From: Zygnema cylindricum
Lineage: Eukaryota > Streptophyta > Zygnematophyceae > Zygnematales > Zygnemataceae
Assembly: GCA_037447655.1 (NCBI GenBank)
Contig: JBBHKE010003189.1
Location: 9,364 to 71,363, forward strand
Direction of reading: 5' to 3'
Length of the DNA stretch: 62,000 bases
Each line of letters starts with the position of its first letter. Within the stretch, counting starts at the first letter, position 1. Shown one piece after another: positions 49,122 through 59,464 of the stretch. Both the position numbers and the translations under genes were made by a program. The notes below the pieces were generated by a model. That model was not told the DNA's origin, did no database searches, and saw only the letters and a list, made by a program, of their open reading frames with translations.

Positions 49122-49479
49122 GGGTGAATACTCCTCGATTTGATTTGTACCTGCAAGATCATCATCTTCTCAAAAACCTGAATAGTTAAGAAGCTCAAAG
49201 TCATCAAAATTTTCTTACTCAAATCTGATTTTGACTGTCTTTGTATGCTTAAAAGGGATCTATAGATTTCCCTTCATCCATGACCACTAGATGCTTTACT
49301 AGGATTATATCTTCTCTCTTGAGATCATAGACTCTATATCCTTTTACATCTTCATCATATCTTAGCGGATATCCTGGTTTTCCTTTCGGATCCAACTTCA
49401 AAATTGACCGATCTGTGTTTAGGTTGAATACTTGAAAACCGAAAACCTTTAAGTGTCAAACATCTGGTTTTCAGCCGGT

Positions 49480-50556
49480 CTATCTCTCATAAGGAGTTTG
49501 GCCTTTTAATATTGAAGTGAGAACTGTATTCTTGAGATAATTTGCATAGTTCATAGCTTCGGCCCAAAATCTCGTTCTTATCTTCTTATCTGAGAGCATA
49601 CTCCTAGCACTATCGCTTAAGTTTCTATTTAACCTCTCAGCCACACCATTAACCTGCTCAGGATTTTCAAGAAATGTCTTTTGGTGTTGCACTCTATCTT
49701 CTCTCAGAAAATCCTCAAACTGATTGAAGGTATACTCTCCCCCATTATCACTCCTTACTCTCTTAATAGAGGTTTCATAGAGTTTTTCACTCCATGCCAT
49801 ATATTCTTTAAAAACCTGTGGGGCCTCTAACTTATTTTTCAAAAAATACACTATAGAGTATCGAGACCAATCGTCATTGATTGGCATCATAAACCTTTTA
49901 CCACAAGGTGAGGGCACTTTGGCTGGTCCCCAAATATCAGTGTGTACCAAGTCTAACACTTTTTCCCCTTTATAAGAGGCTTCCTTTGGGAAGGGTAACA
50001 TGTGTGCCTTACCTTGAGCACAACCACTACAGTCACTTAGGTTTTCACTTTCACCGAACTGAATTCCTTCCACTATTCCCATCTTTTTCATTTTTTTCAA
50101 CTTATCTAAATGCACATGTCCAAGCCACTTATGCCACAACATAATATCAAAAACACCAACATAGTAAAGTTTCTTCTTTTCATTGCTCAAAATCAGCCTA
50201 AACATCCTTTTGCTACCTTTTTCAGTAGTGAAATAAACTTCCTCCTCAAAGGTAGTAGTAAAGATTCCCTTCCTATTGCTAGTTTCAAAAACCTTATCAT
50301 CTATCACACACGTTGAGATGAGGTTTTTGTTTAACTTTAGAATAAACAACTCATCACAGAATGACACTATGGATGTCTTTGCCTCCATTAAGACTATCAT
50401 ATCTACCGATCCTACCATAGTAGTAGAGACTACCCTCCCATCCCCATACTCTATCTCTACGGTGGGAATCTTTCTCATCTTTGTGATCATGTGTTTAACC
50501 TTACACATGTGCATGGAGGCACCGGAATCCACAATCCAGCCTCCTTCACCTTTCAA
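49480..50556 (-). pseudogene. Copia-C protease and integrase
   Basis: 358 codons open. Protease site GGWIVDSGASMHMC at the start, HHCC finger (LWHKWLGHVHLDKL ... CSGCAQGKA), LVHTDIWGP, RVRSDNGGEY and GVAERLNRNLSD giving the D-D-E triad, with one extra residue in PEQVNGV. The integrase C-terminus (49150-49479) is in other frames. Confidence 0.92.
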
Positions 50557-50559
50557 ACC

Positions 50560-51665
50560 TCAAAAAGCACACTTCTGCTTTCGAGGAATTACGACCGCGG
50601 TCTTTGCCTCGAACTCCTCATCCAGCAAGAGCTCACAGTCTTCGTCCTCGAATTCCTCCTTGTGTACCTGAGTCACAAAAGACTTTTTCTTTCCTCTTAG
50701 AGGTCCACCGGTCTGCCCCTCTTTTAATCGAATTTCGGTTAGCTTAGTGCACTCCGCCATATAGTGCACTGGTTTCTTACAAAAATGACACAAACCCTTG
50801 GGAGCCCTTGGTCCAAACTCCTCGGTCTGATTTTAGTGCCCCCCTTTCCATAATTTCCGACCGGTTTCCTAGAATCGTTGTTTCTCCAATCGGTCCCAGC
50901 TGCCAAGGCTTGCCCACTCTTTCATCCTCTTCGGATCTCAATCGTGTTCTCCCAAACGAGATTCTTCTCTACCACTGAATTTCATATCGACCTTGAGTTT
51001 GGCAAGTCCTGCACACGGTTGACTATTTTCTCGAACTCATATGGTAACTCCATGAGCAAGCAGTTAACCTTCATCTTTTCAGTTTGAACCTGTCCAGCAC
51101 TCTCTAGCTGCATAAAAGTGTTGAGAGCTCGTTACAAAAATCCAACATCTTCCCCCCCTTGTATACATATGAGTTAATTTTCTGATCAACCAACTGTTGT
51201 TGCTGAATCGTACCACTTCGGTACATCTCTATGAGAGCCACCCAAAGATCGGATGCCCTCTCTACTTGCAAATGAGGAGTTGCAAGCCTTTGAGTGAGAT
51301 GACAAAGGATGAAGTGCTTTACCGCCTTATTGTTTTAGTCTCATGTATCGGTATCATTCTCCTCGTTCCTCAGAATAGGTGACATGAATGCCAAACCAGT
51401 TGTTATCGGTGTGACTGTCTCTTTCTCTTTTCCTTTGTCCACCACCTCTCCTTCCTTTATCTCCTCCGTTGGACATGGATCTGCTTCTCTGGTGAATATG
51501 CTTCCTCCAAACCCTGGATGAATGCCTAGACTGGATGGGCGCCTCACCCGTCCACTCACTATTCCCCAAATCCTTTTCTCACATAGAGCTTCTGTCATCA
51601 TACTCTCCCACTATATGAAGCAAGTTACATTAAAGATGGGCACCCTAGAGGGTGGGCCCATAACC
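50560..51665 (-). pseudogene. Copia-C gag
   Basis: CCHC knuckle at 50560-50793 (CHFCKKPVHYMAEC). The N-terminal part 51341-51601 (CEKRIWGIVSGRVRRPSSLG) parallels Copia-B gag. The middle has several frameshifts and stops. The frame runs from an ATG inside the LTR (MEVSQLQV) through the primer site (MGPP). Confidence 0.88.
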
Positions 51666-51793
51666 TGTAACTGTGAGACCTCCATAGGTCCTCAGAGTAG
51701 GCAGCTCACACTAAGCCTCTAAGATATCTCTGACCCCTTTGTGTTTCACAAAGAATAACTGCCACCCTGGCAGAAAAAAACTCTCACCACCTT

Positions 51794-52794
51794 TGTTGGT
51801 TTTTGGAAACCTTTAGTCCTCTCTGTATCACATTGCTATGCTGCCATGCTGCGCTGGTCAAATCGCAGTCATAGCAGCTTGTGTACTAGGTACTAAGTTT
51901 ATTGGAACATACGGAATTGGACTTCAAGTGACGCGAAGAAACATAGACGAAGGTGCGGAATGTGTTGGAGAAATGGACGGCGGATCGCGAAGCGATCCGA
52001 TGATTAATATTCGAAATGATTTAAATTCTACGTCGACCGTACGAAACATAATGCGACGGTCAAACATGTGTTGAATTGGACGCCACCGGAGCTACGGACG
52101 GCTGCGCCGTCTGTTTGGTGAGGGACGCAAAATCGCGTCCCTCACATGATATTTATTTTGCACGGTCGATTCGTTTGACGAAACTTGTAAGACTTGTAAA
52201 TATTTAACAATGTTTGTCCCGTGTATTAATTATTACTATAGCTCTCAGGTACACTCACATTAATAGAGGTAGTCGATTGATTACGTACGGCTGGTATGCC
52301 TCCGTACAGTTAGTAGTAAGCTGTAGTATATATTTGTAGGACTTGGTCATTTCTAGACTTAGGAACTGTTTGGACAGAAACTGTTTCTGCTCCTTTTTGG
52401 GAATTTCATCTGAGAATTTCTCTCAATTTTATTGGCAGAATTATCTGAAATTTTGCATGTTTGTTCCTCCTTGTGTTGGCAATATTGTGACAGATTTGCA
52501 GACCTATTGTGTGTCTGATTTGCTTGGGGCTTCATTGTGAAGTTGGTCAGATTTATCAAAGTTCTGGCAAGTTATTTTTCTGCAACTTTGACTGAGTGTT
52601 GTGATTATTCGGTTTGGTAATATTATATGAAATTTGGTGGGAATACTAAGTGGACTAGGAAATATCTGATTGATTAGTTTCAGCTTGGTTTAATTATTCT
52701 GTAGAATTCTGAGTGGAATCAAAGGAGGTTGTTTTGGGGTAGTCTGTGGTGCTTCCGAGGGTACATTCATGGCTGAAAAAGGCTATGAACAACA
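51794..52794. repeat. X-type solo LTR
   Basis: 1,001 bp from TGTTGGTTTTTGG to GAACAACA with a perfect target duplication ACCTT (51789-51793 and 52795-52799). Shares the palindrome CGGATCGCGAAGCGATCCG and its neighbourhood with element X. No coding sequence. Confidence 0.85.
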
Positions 52795-53591
52795 ACCTTC
52801 ACCCTTGTGAAGGCAAGGCTCCCGTGAGTCTATAGCAAAAAAAATCTCTGAATTTGCTCCCCTGAGCAGTAAGTTATGGTGGGTTAAAGTTGACATTTTT
52901 GTACAGAAGCTCTCTGGGAGAGAGGGTCCTATCTACCAAATTTTCTAAGTCCTATCTCTCTCTAAACCTGTATCTACTGACGTACGACACCAATCATATT
53001 ACTTTGTCGTACAGAAAGGTACAGCTGTCGGTGTACTTTATGTCCGGCCATTGTACAACATGGCCAAAAAGTCGACACATGTCATATCCAGATTCATTCA
53101 CGTAATCTCCGGAGATGTCAAGATCCAATGTCATTGCGCCACGTGTCATCTTATGTGGCGATGACCGCAAAGCGCCGATACCTTTTCCGCGATCTCGGCA
53201 TTTTTTCCTGTCATCCGATCGAAACCAGATTTCGATTGTAGCCGTCATAAATACTTGCACGGTATTTGTTTCGCAATTGAAACAAAATGCGCGGTATTTG
53301 TTTCTTCTCCGTACCGTACTCAGTACTTTTCATAACTGAGTATATGCAATCCGTATATAGTCGTCGTTAAATGAATTTGTCCACATGTAATTATTTAGAT
53401 AATTATCAAACCCTACATCACTTAACACTAGCTTTAGACTAAACTGATAAACCTACCAGCTATCGGATACTGCAACGGATGATAGGTACCATGATGAAGT
53501 CCTAGGTGTGCTATGAAAGTTTTTGGTAAATCAACCCATCTATTGTCTTTCTTCCTCTGGATAGCATAGGCAGCCATGGCTCTAACTCCTT

Positions 53592-53740
53592 CTCTAGAGG
53601 CAATAAGACACCAACTTCCCAAATAGGCAGCGGGAGCAACACGAGCAGTGGATAATAGACCCAACCCCCTAGTAGAGACAGAGAGGGATGCCTGAATGCG
53701 AGCCGATGGCTCAGACTCGGGATCAAATGCCCCCCGCATT
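53592..53740 (-). pseudogene. Reverse transcriptase fragment inside the Copia-C LTR
   Basis: On the minus strand it reads GAFDPESEPSARIQASLSVS and ARVAPAAYLGSWCLIAS. This is the same segment that follows the RT domain of the left-edge element (1890-2045; both contain the stretch GTTGCTCCCGCTGCCTATTTG). It is a distinct copy that preserves the frame better than the left-edge one. Confidence 0.82.
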
Positions 53741-53750
53741 AGTTTCTACA

Positions 53751-54155
53751 CAAGGCTACGCGAAGTAGGAGGTGTTGCGTACTGCAAGAGGAAAAGAAAA
53801 AATAGAGGTCACCCGGAGGTACATGGCTACATGAATAGGGAGCTGTCGTGTAGTGTAGGAGGAAAAGACGGAAAGGGAAAGTGGTAGCGGAAGGGGGCCA
53901 GATACTTCTTAACAACCACGAACTACTTGCAGCAATATGTAACTTCCCATCAAAGGTTAACTTTTCTTTTGTTAAACGTTATCACTTTCCTATCTAACCT
54001 GAAATGGGACCCAACAGCAAAAAAAAATCATCGACGTATAACGGTGTAGGTACTGACCACAACAATGAAAAAACAAATAAGTTTTTCAAAAAACTAATGA
54101 ACATAAGTTTTCCAAAAAAGATAGTCAGAGGCAAGAGTACCTAGGACAAGTCAAT
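53751..54155. other. Spacer without recognisable features
   Basis: About 400 bp between Copia-C and the next solo LTR. Purine-rich near 53790-53900. No gene or repeat identified. Confidence 0.4.
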
Positions 54156-55188
54156 AGCAACTCTGAGACCTCCATAGGTCCTTAGAATGGACAGCTTGCA
54201 AGAAGCCTCTAAGATAACCCTCACCCTTTCGTGTTTCAAGAAGAATAACTACCACCCTGGCAGACAAAAACTCTGACCACCTACACCCTTGTGAAAGCAA
54301 GACTTCCTTGAGTCGATAGCAAAAAGAATCTTTGAATTTGCTCTTCTGAGCAGTAAGTTATGGAGGGTCAAAGTTGACCTTCTGTACAGAAGCTCTCTGG
54401 GAGAGAGGGTCCTATCTACCAAATTTTTCTAAGTCCTATCTCTCTCTAAAACTCTATCTACTGACGTACGACACCAATCATATTACTGTACCGTACAAAA
54501 AGTTACAGCTGCCGATGTACTTTATGTACGAACATTGTACGACATGACCAAAATGTCGACACGTGTCTTATCTCGATTCGTTTCCGTAATCTCTGGAGAT
54601 GCCGAAATCCAATGTCGTGGTGCCACGTGTCATCCGATGTGGCGGCGACCATAAACCGCCGAAATGTTCTTCTGCGATCTCGGCATTCTTTCCGGCCGTC
54701 CGATTGAATGCCGATTTCAATCATAGCCGTCATAAATATTTGCGATGTATTTGTTTCGCTAAAGAAACAAATGCGCGGTATTTATTTCTTATTAGTACTC
54801 TTAATCTGTACTTTTCATAACTAACTCTATGTATCCCGTATATAGTTGTCGTTAAATGAATTAGCCTATATGTTAACGTTTATATATTTGTTAAACCCTA
54901 TATCGTCTACCACTAATCCTAGACTACATCGATGAGGCTACCAACTGCCGGCGGCATTACCTATCCGTAGGTACCAGGATCAAATCCTTTAACCGACAGC
55001 TCTCCTTTTAGTAAATCAACTACTTTACTACCCCGTAAATGTTGTTTTTGAAAAGTTAGTTTCGTACTTTCAATGACCGCGACAAGTGTGGGAGTTGAAG
55101 TGGGGAGTTAGAGGCAGACTGCCTCGTCTTCTTTTCTGCAATTCATTTTAGACCTAGAAAATACTAAAAAGAACCATGAATTTCTACA
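54156..55188 (-). repeat. Solo copia LTR
   Basis: Aligns over its length with the Copia-C 3' LTR. The right end is ATGAATTTCTACA; the left end is degenerate (AGCAACTCTGAGACC). Contains the G-box GCCACGTGTCATCC near 54620. No internal domain and no clear target duplication. Confidence 0.85.
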
Positions 55189-55912
55189 AGCACATTCTGA
55201 CATTTAACTTTGAAGGAAGTTCCATTAGACGAAAAATGAGGTTGTTTACAGAAATTCAGATCTCCCCGTACTATGCCGTACCTCTCATTTTGTTTTTATG
55301 CTGAAAACAACATTACAGAGAATCTTGCCAATATTCTCCAAAAGTGTGGGTATTAACAATGACCGTTAGATATTTTTTTCGCGAAGCATTCGTTGCGAAA
55401 GTTTTTGTTACCGGCGATGTACCTCGCAAGGTACATCACCACTTATAGAAAAATTTGAGCCGCGACACGTTGGATAATGAGCATATGTGTCAAGATGGCA
55501 ACCAACGGAAATCACAGAATTTTGCACACAATATACGCATTCAAAAATCCAACTGAAAATACAAATAAAATCTTGTAACGCACTTTTGTCACGCTATTTT
55601 TGCTGCCCCCCATTCTTCACACTATTTTAGGTAACGCTCATTCGGCATGCGTAAAAATAAGAACCCTAAAAAATTGAGGTGGTATTTGACAATGCGTCAA
55701 CAAAGAGTACAAAAGTTGTGTTGAACGATGACCTGGTACGCACGTACATGGTACGCACGTACATGGTACGCACGTACATGGTACGCAAATGAAGGTTTTT
55801 GGTCAGTGTGAAAATCATTGACGATTTTCAACGTCAAATTTTTAGTTATGTGGCACCAATCTTTTGCCAACACGTGGATTACAGACTCTGTGCAATGGAA
55901 CTTCGTTCAAAT
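55189..55912. other. Spacer with hairpin and short tandem repeat
   Basis: No gene. A perfect 9-bp inverted repeat GATGTACCT-CGCA-AGGTACATC lies at 55416-55437. At about 55735-55787 the 15-bp unit GGTACGCACGTACAT is repeated three times plus a partial copy. Confidence 0.55.
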
Positions 55913-56218
55913 CATAGTTCAAAAGTAGGTGAAAGTAGGCCGATACAATATGCCTATTGTATGCAAAACATATAATATGACCTTAAGACCCATATTGTAT
56001 TCAGACCTATTCGAACCAATTAAAACATTCAGACCAAAAATTGGAGCAATTAAAACATTCGGACCAAAAAAAATTATTTACACCGTCATATTTGGACGAT
56101 CGGACGGTGGCTAATAAAAGTAGCGATATAAGAAGATCACATGAAAAGCCCATAACACAACTTAGGATAAAGGCGCGGACCAAAGGCCTACCATAAAAAC
56201 ACCTACTTTTGAACTATG
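55913..56218. mobile_element. MITE 1, complete, 8-bp target duplication
   Basis: 306 bp with terminal inverted repeats CATAGTTCAAAAGTAGGTG / CACCTACTTTTGAACTATG, flanked by GTTCAAAT on both sides (55905-55912, 56219-56226). No coding capacity. An 8-bp duplication suggests mobilisation by a hAT-type transposase. Confidence 0.9.
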
Positions 56219-56442
56219 GTTCAAATTGTAGCATTTTGTAATGTAGGCCGTACAATAACATAATGTCCTAATGGAACTTCACCGTTAGCCGCAAAAATGG
56301 AATCTAATTGCGAACCGCTACGTTGAACTTCGACACAAATTAAAGGACGACGTCATATGTATAAATTAACTTGCACGAAATGAAATAAATTTCGTACAAG
56401 ATAAGAAAGCGTACCCGCCTAAAAATATCGATGAAACTAAAT

Positions 56443-56749
56443 CATAGTTCAAAAGTAGGCGTTTTTATGGTAGTCCTTTGGTCGGTGCCTTTATCGTAAG
56501 TTGTGTTATGGGCTTTTCATGTGATCTTCTTAGATCGCTACTTTGATCAGTGATCGTCCGATCGTCCGAATCCGACGGTGTAAATTAAATTCTTTTGGTC
56601 TGAATGTTTTAATTGGTCCAATTTTTTGTCCGAATGTTTTAATTGGTCTGAATAGTTGCGAATACAATATGGGGCTTAAGGTCATATTGTATGTTTTGCA
56701 TACAACAGGCATATTGTATAGGCCTTCTTTCACCTACTTTTGAACTATG
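56443..56749. mobile_element. MITE 2, complete, inverted relative to MITE 1
   Basis: 307 bp with the same terminal inverted repeats, flanked by AACTAAAT on both sides (56435-56442, 56750-56757). The internal sequence matches the reverse complement of MITE 1. Confidence 0.9.
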
Positions 56750-56757
56750 AACTAAAT

Positions 56758-57194
56758 GATAATTAAGCGCGTCATCACGCGCGACCAAATGAAGCCACAC
56801 TATTTACCTATCAACATTCCTACATTGACAACGTACTTCGCATTGATTCACATTCACGGAAAAAGTAAAATGCGCACATAAAAACAAAATAAGTACGCAC
56901 TTAAATGCCAACATGTGCTCTCACAGTGGAGCTCACGTGAGGTGAGAAACTACACCGCGAATCGTTATTAGTGTCAAAGTCACTAATTTGGGTTCTTAAA
57001 ATTTTGATTTTTTTCCTCAAATAAGATATGTGATTTTAATTTTTCCTTGATATTAATTAAGGTACCGTACAAAATAGCGTAAAGAACGAAAGTACAATAA
57101 TATCTAAATAGTATGGTGTACGGTCAATGTCAGACCGTACATAAATGTACCTTTTTAAGTGAAAATTTTACAAGAAATGAATTACTCTAATTGG
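56758..57194. other. AT-rich spacer
   Basis: No genes. TACACCGCGAATCG at about 56951 resembles the inverse of GATTCGCGGTGTA at 57666-57679, a possible terminal inverted repeat of a diverged element spanning 56951-57679. Confidence 0.35.
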
Positions 57195-57679
57195 CATAAA
57201 TTACTCTAATTCGGTCGCTCGAAATTTCGACTCTATCACATAAAATAGAGTAAATAATTCTTTTTTTTCATTATTCTATTTACGGTAAAGTTTAATTAGC
57301 GTTTTTAATTCTAATATAGGTTCGTTTTAAATAGTGTGGAGTACGGACGACCTCCGACCGTTCAAAATTGTACTTTATTAAGTAAAAAAAGTACAAATAA
57401 TGATTTAATACAGGCCCTTATCATGTAACTGCGTTTTAACAAACCGCGTAGCGCAAACGTCATAGTGACGATAAACTGTACGTTTTGCCAAATTCTGTAC
57501 GAATACCTTATTTACAGTAGAGGATATTAGCGTGCCAAATTAGAGTACTTAAATAAATTAGAGTAAACTTCATAGTTGAAAACAGCTCTATCACATAAAT
57601 CAGCGTTCATTACTCTAATTGTTTTTTTTAGTTTTTGTACTCTAATTTTTTCATTACTCTAATTACGATTCGCGGTGTA
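57195..57679. repeat. TTACTCTAATT repeat element (second copy)
   Basis: 57195-57527 is the inverted copy of 34849-35190. TTACTCTAATT or its complement recurs many times between 57180 and 57665. The right end GATTCGCGGTGTA matches the 35.2-kb copy. Confidence 0.65.
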
Positions 57680-58939
57680 CTGTACTCTACGGCGGTACCT
57701 AGTACGAATTATGTACTTAGAAATGCCAATTTCGGCCCAGTAGAATTTACCAGCTGAATTCTGGTAATTCATTGATTCGCCAGAAATTCATCAGAAATTT
57801 TAGCAATATTAAATTTTTGAGAAGCGCGACCGTTCTCTCCAACCGTAACAGAAGGCGCATAGAAAGGCTTAAAACTTAAAAGACCGTAAATTGTGTGACG
57901 TATGGTAGCCATTGTCACGCTGGCACGGATGTTTTTAGAAACGCGAGCCGTACAAAGTCCGTGACGCAGCGAGCAATACAAATTGTACGCACCTAAATGA
58001 GAAGTTCGTACAGTTATGTGCAGTTTTATCGTACATTGGTCCATGGTTTTATGTACAGTTTTGCTTTATACAGTTTGTTACTGCCGCGTCAGACTAGCCG
58101 CTGCAACATGATTGGTTCCAACTTCCGATGCAATTGGGGAAAGGAAATGGAGAGTTCAGAGTTGACAGAGATTTTCAAACGAAAGAGGTCATGCCTCAAC
58201 TGACTTCGTGTCATGCCCATGATGCGTCATTCACATAATCACATTTAAAAATTAAAAGCAAATATTTGGAGGATCGGTATCTCGCAAAACCGAAGGCGTG
58301 GTGCCTATGCATGCGTGATGCATCACTCTATTTTAGTAGGTAAAGTGGAAACCCGAAAGAAAATTGATATCCAGCAAAAATCCTAAAGCATAAAAAATAT
58401 TGACCATGGTCTTGGAGCCCGTGCATGTCATCGATGACTCAGCGCTCCAAAAATCTGTCGCGCAACACCTCGCGCTCCAACACGCTATACAATACCTTTG
58501 TAAAGTACACTTTCCCAATATTATACCGTACGACAATTCAGATACCTCCGTACGGCGCTCCCGCATTGTAATCAATAAAGTGCCACAGTGGTCCCACCTG
58601 GATTGACCTTTGACGCCTGAATTCCTACTTGGCTTGTCCAAGTGTACCTATGTTCGCGTCATTCCTGAACTGTGGTCCCTTTCAGACATGTCAGCAACTT
58701 TGTATGACGTGGATTTATCCAGTGTGAATTCCTGCCCAATGTTTGGGGAACCGCCCAAACGTTACTTTGTAGAGGTTGGGAAGAATCTGCCCAAGGAACA
58801 GAGAGAGAAAGCTTCAATAGATTCGTTATTCAAATAGGGGGTGCTGCAACACATTTTATGATTCTGTTTCATTGCAGCAGGAGAAGCAGAAGCAGTCAAC
58901 TTTTGCAAAGGAAAGCATAGTAGTTGAACAGGAAGGAGG
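57680..58939. other. Upstream region of the malate synthase gene
   Basis: No transposon termini recognised. Two short plus-strand frames (58400-58606, 68 codons; 58610-58837, 75 codons) have no recognisable motif and may be chance. This interval should hold the promoter-proximal regulatory sequence. Confidence 0.4.
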
Positions 58940-58949
58940 TATAATATAA
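58940..58949 (+). promoter_or_regulatory. Possible TATA box of malate synthase
   Basis: TATAATATAA lies about 40 bp upstream of a candidate short leader exon. It fits a core promoter, but the transcription start cannot be seen from sequence. Confidence 0.3.
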
Positions 58950-58991
58950 CAAAGACAAAGAGAGGAGACTTCTGAAGGTTAGCAGACGAAG

Positions 58992-59464
58992 GTGAGTAGT
59001 ACAGTTATCAGTTTTAGTCTGAACTTGGGAACAAATTCAAAGCTGTGTTATATTTTAAAAGATATACCCAGCTGCCATGTGCCAGATTTATTCTTTTCCT
59101 ATATTTTGTCATTGTTGCACACTACTGGCTGGAATAATGTTGTTAGCAATGTGTACAGCAAATTTTGACTTTGGACAATGTTCACGGCCTAAAAGTCAAT
59201 TCTTTGTCTGGCTCCAATCAACTCCTTTGTTTAATTTGGAAACATTTATAGGTGCATGAGCTGACAGGGTCTTTCTCAATTGATCAGCCAAGTTTTAGTG
59301 TCTCAAATTAGGCGTCTCATTTAGACAATTTTTACAATGGCTACATCACTGGTACAGTTCTCTCAAATGAGCTACTTATTTTCACTGCTGAAAAATTACC
59401 TTTTGCTATGATTGTTTTTTTTTTTTTTTTTTCTGATCAATTTTCAATATCTATGACTGCATAG
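58992..59464 (+). other. Probable intron in the 5' untranslated region
   Basis: A good donor (CGAAG|GTGAGTAG) at 58991/58992 and a candidate acceptor TGCATAG just before the start ATG at 59465, with a long T-tract at about 59408-59432. This would give a non-coding leader exon ending at 58991. Transcript evidence is needed. Confidence 0.4.

Larger units (their letters stand above)
46252..53750 (-). mobile_element. Copia-C: Ty1-copia element with disrupted 5' LTR
   Basis: 3' LTR 46252-47312, internal 47313-51665, 5' LTR 51666-53750 (interrupted). Primer site 51651-51665 (GGTGGGCCCATAACC on plus). gag, PR, INT, RT and RH are all present with several stops and shifts. The 5' LTR contains an X-type solo LTR and a piece of non-LTR-type RT. 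Flanks AGCAT and CAAGG do not match. Confidence 0.9.
51666..53750 (-). repeat. Copia-C 5' LTR, interrupted and chimeric
   Basis: 51666-51793 and 52795 to about 53591 align with the 3' LTR. 51794-52794 is an inserted solo LTR. From about 53592 to 53740 the LTR sequence is replaced by RT-derived sequence, and the last bases TTAGTTTCTACA match an LTR end again. Confidence 0.8.

Noticed and set aside
57769-58044. 91-codon minus-strand frame
   Set aside because: No motif, no partner exon signals, and in AT-rich repeat-bearing DNA.
58400-58837. Two short plus-strand frames upstream of malate synthase as genes
   Set aside because: 68 and 75 codons, no recognised motif and no clear splice links to the downstream gene.
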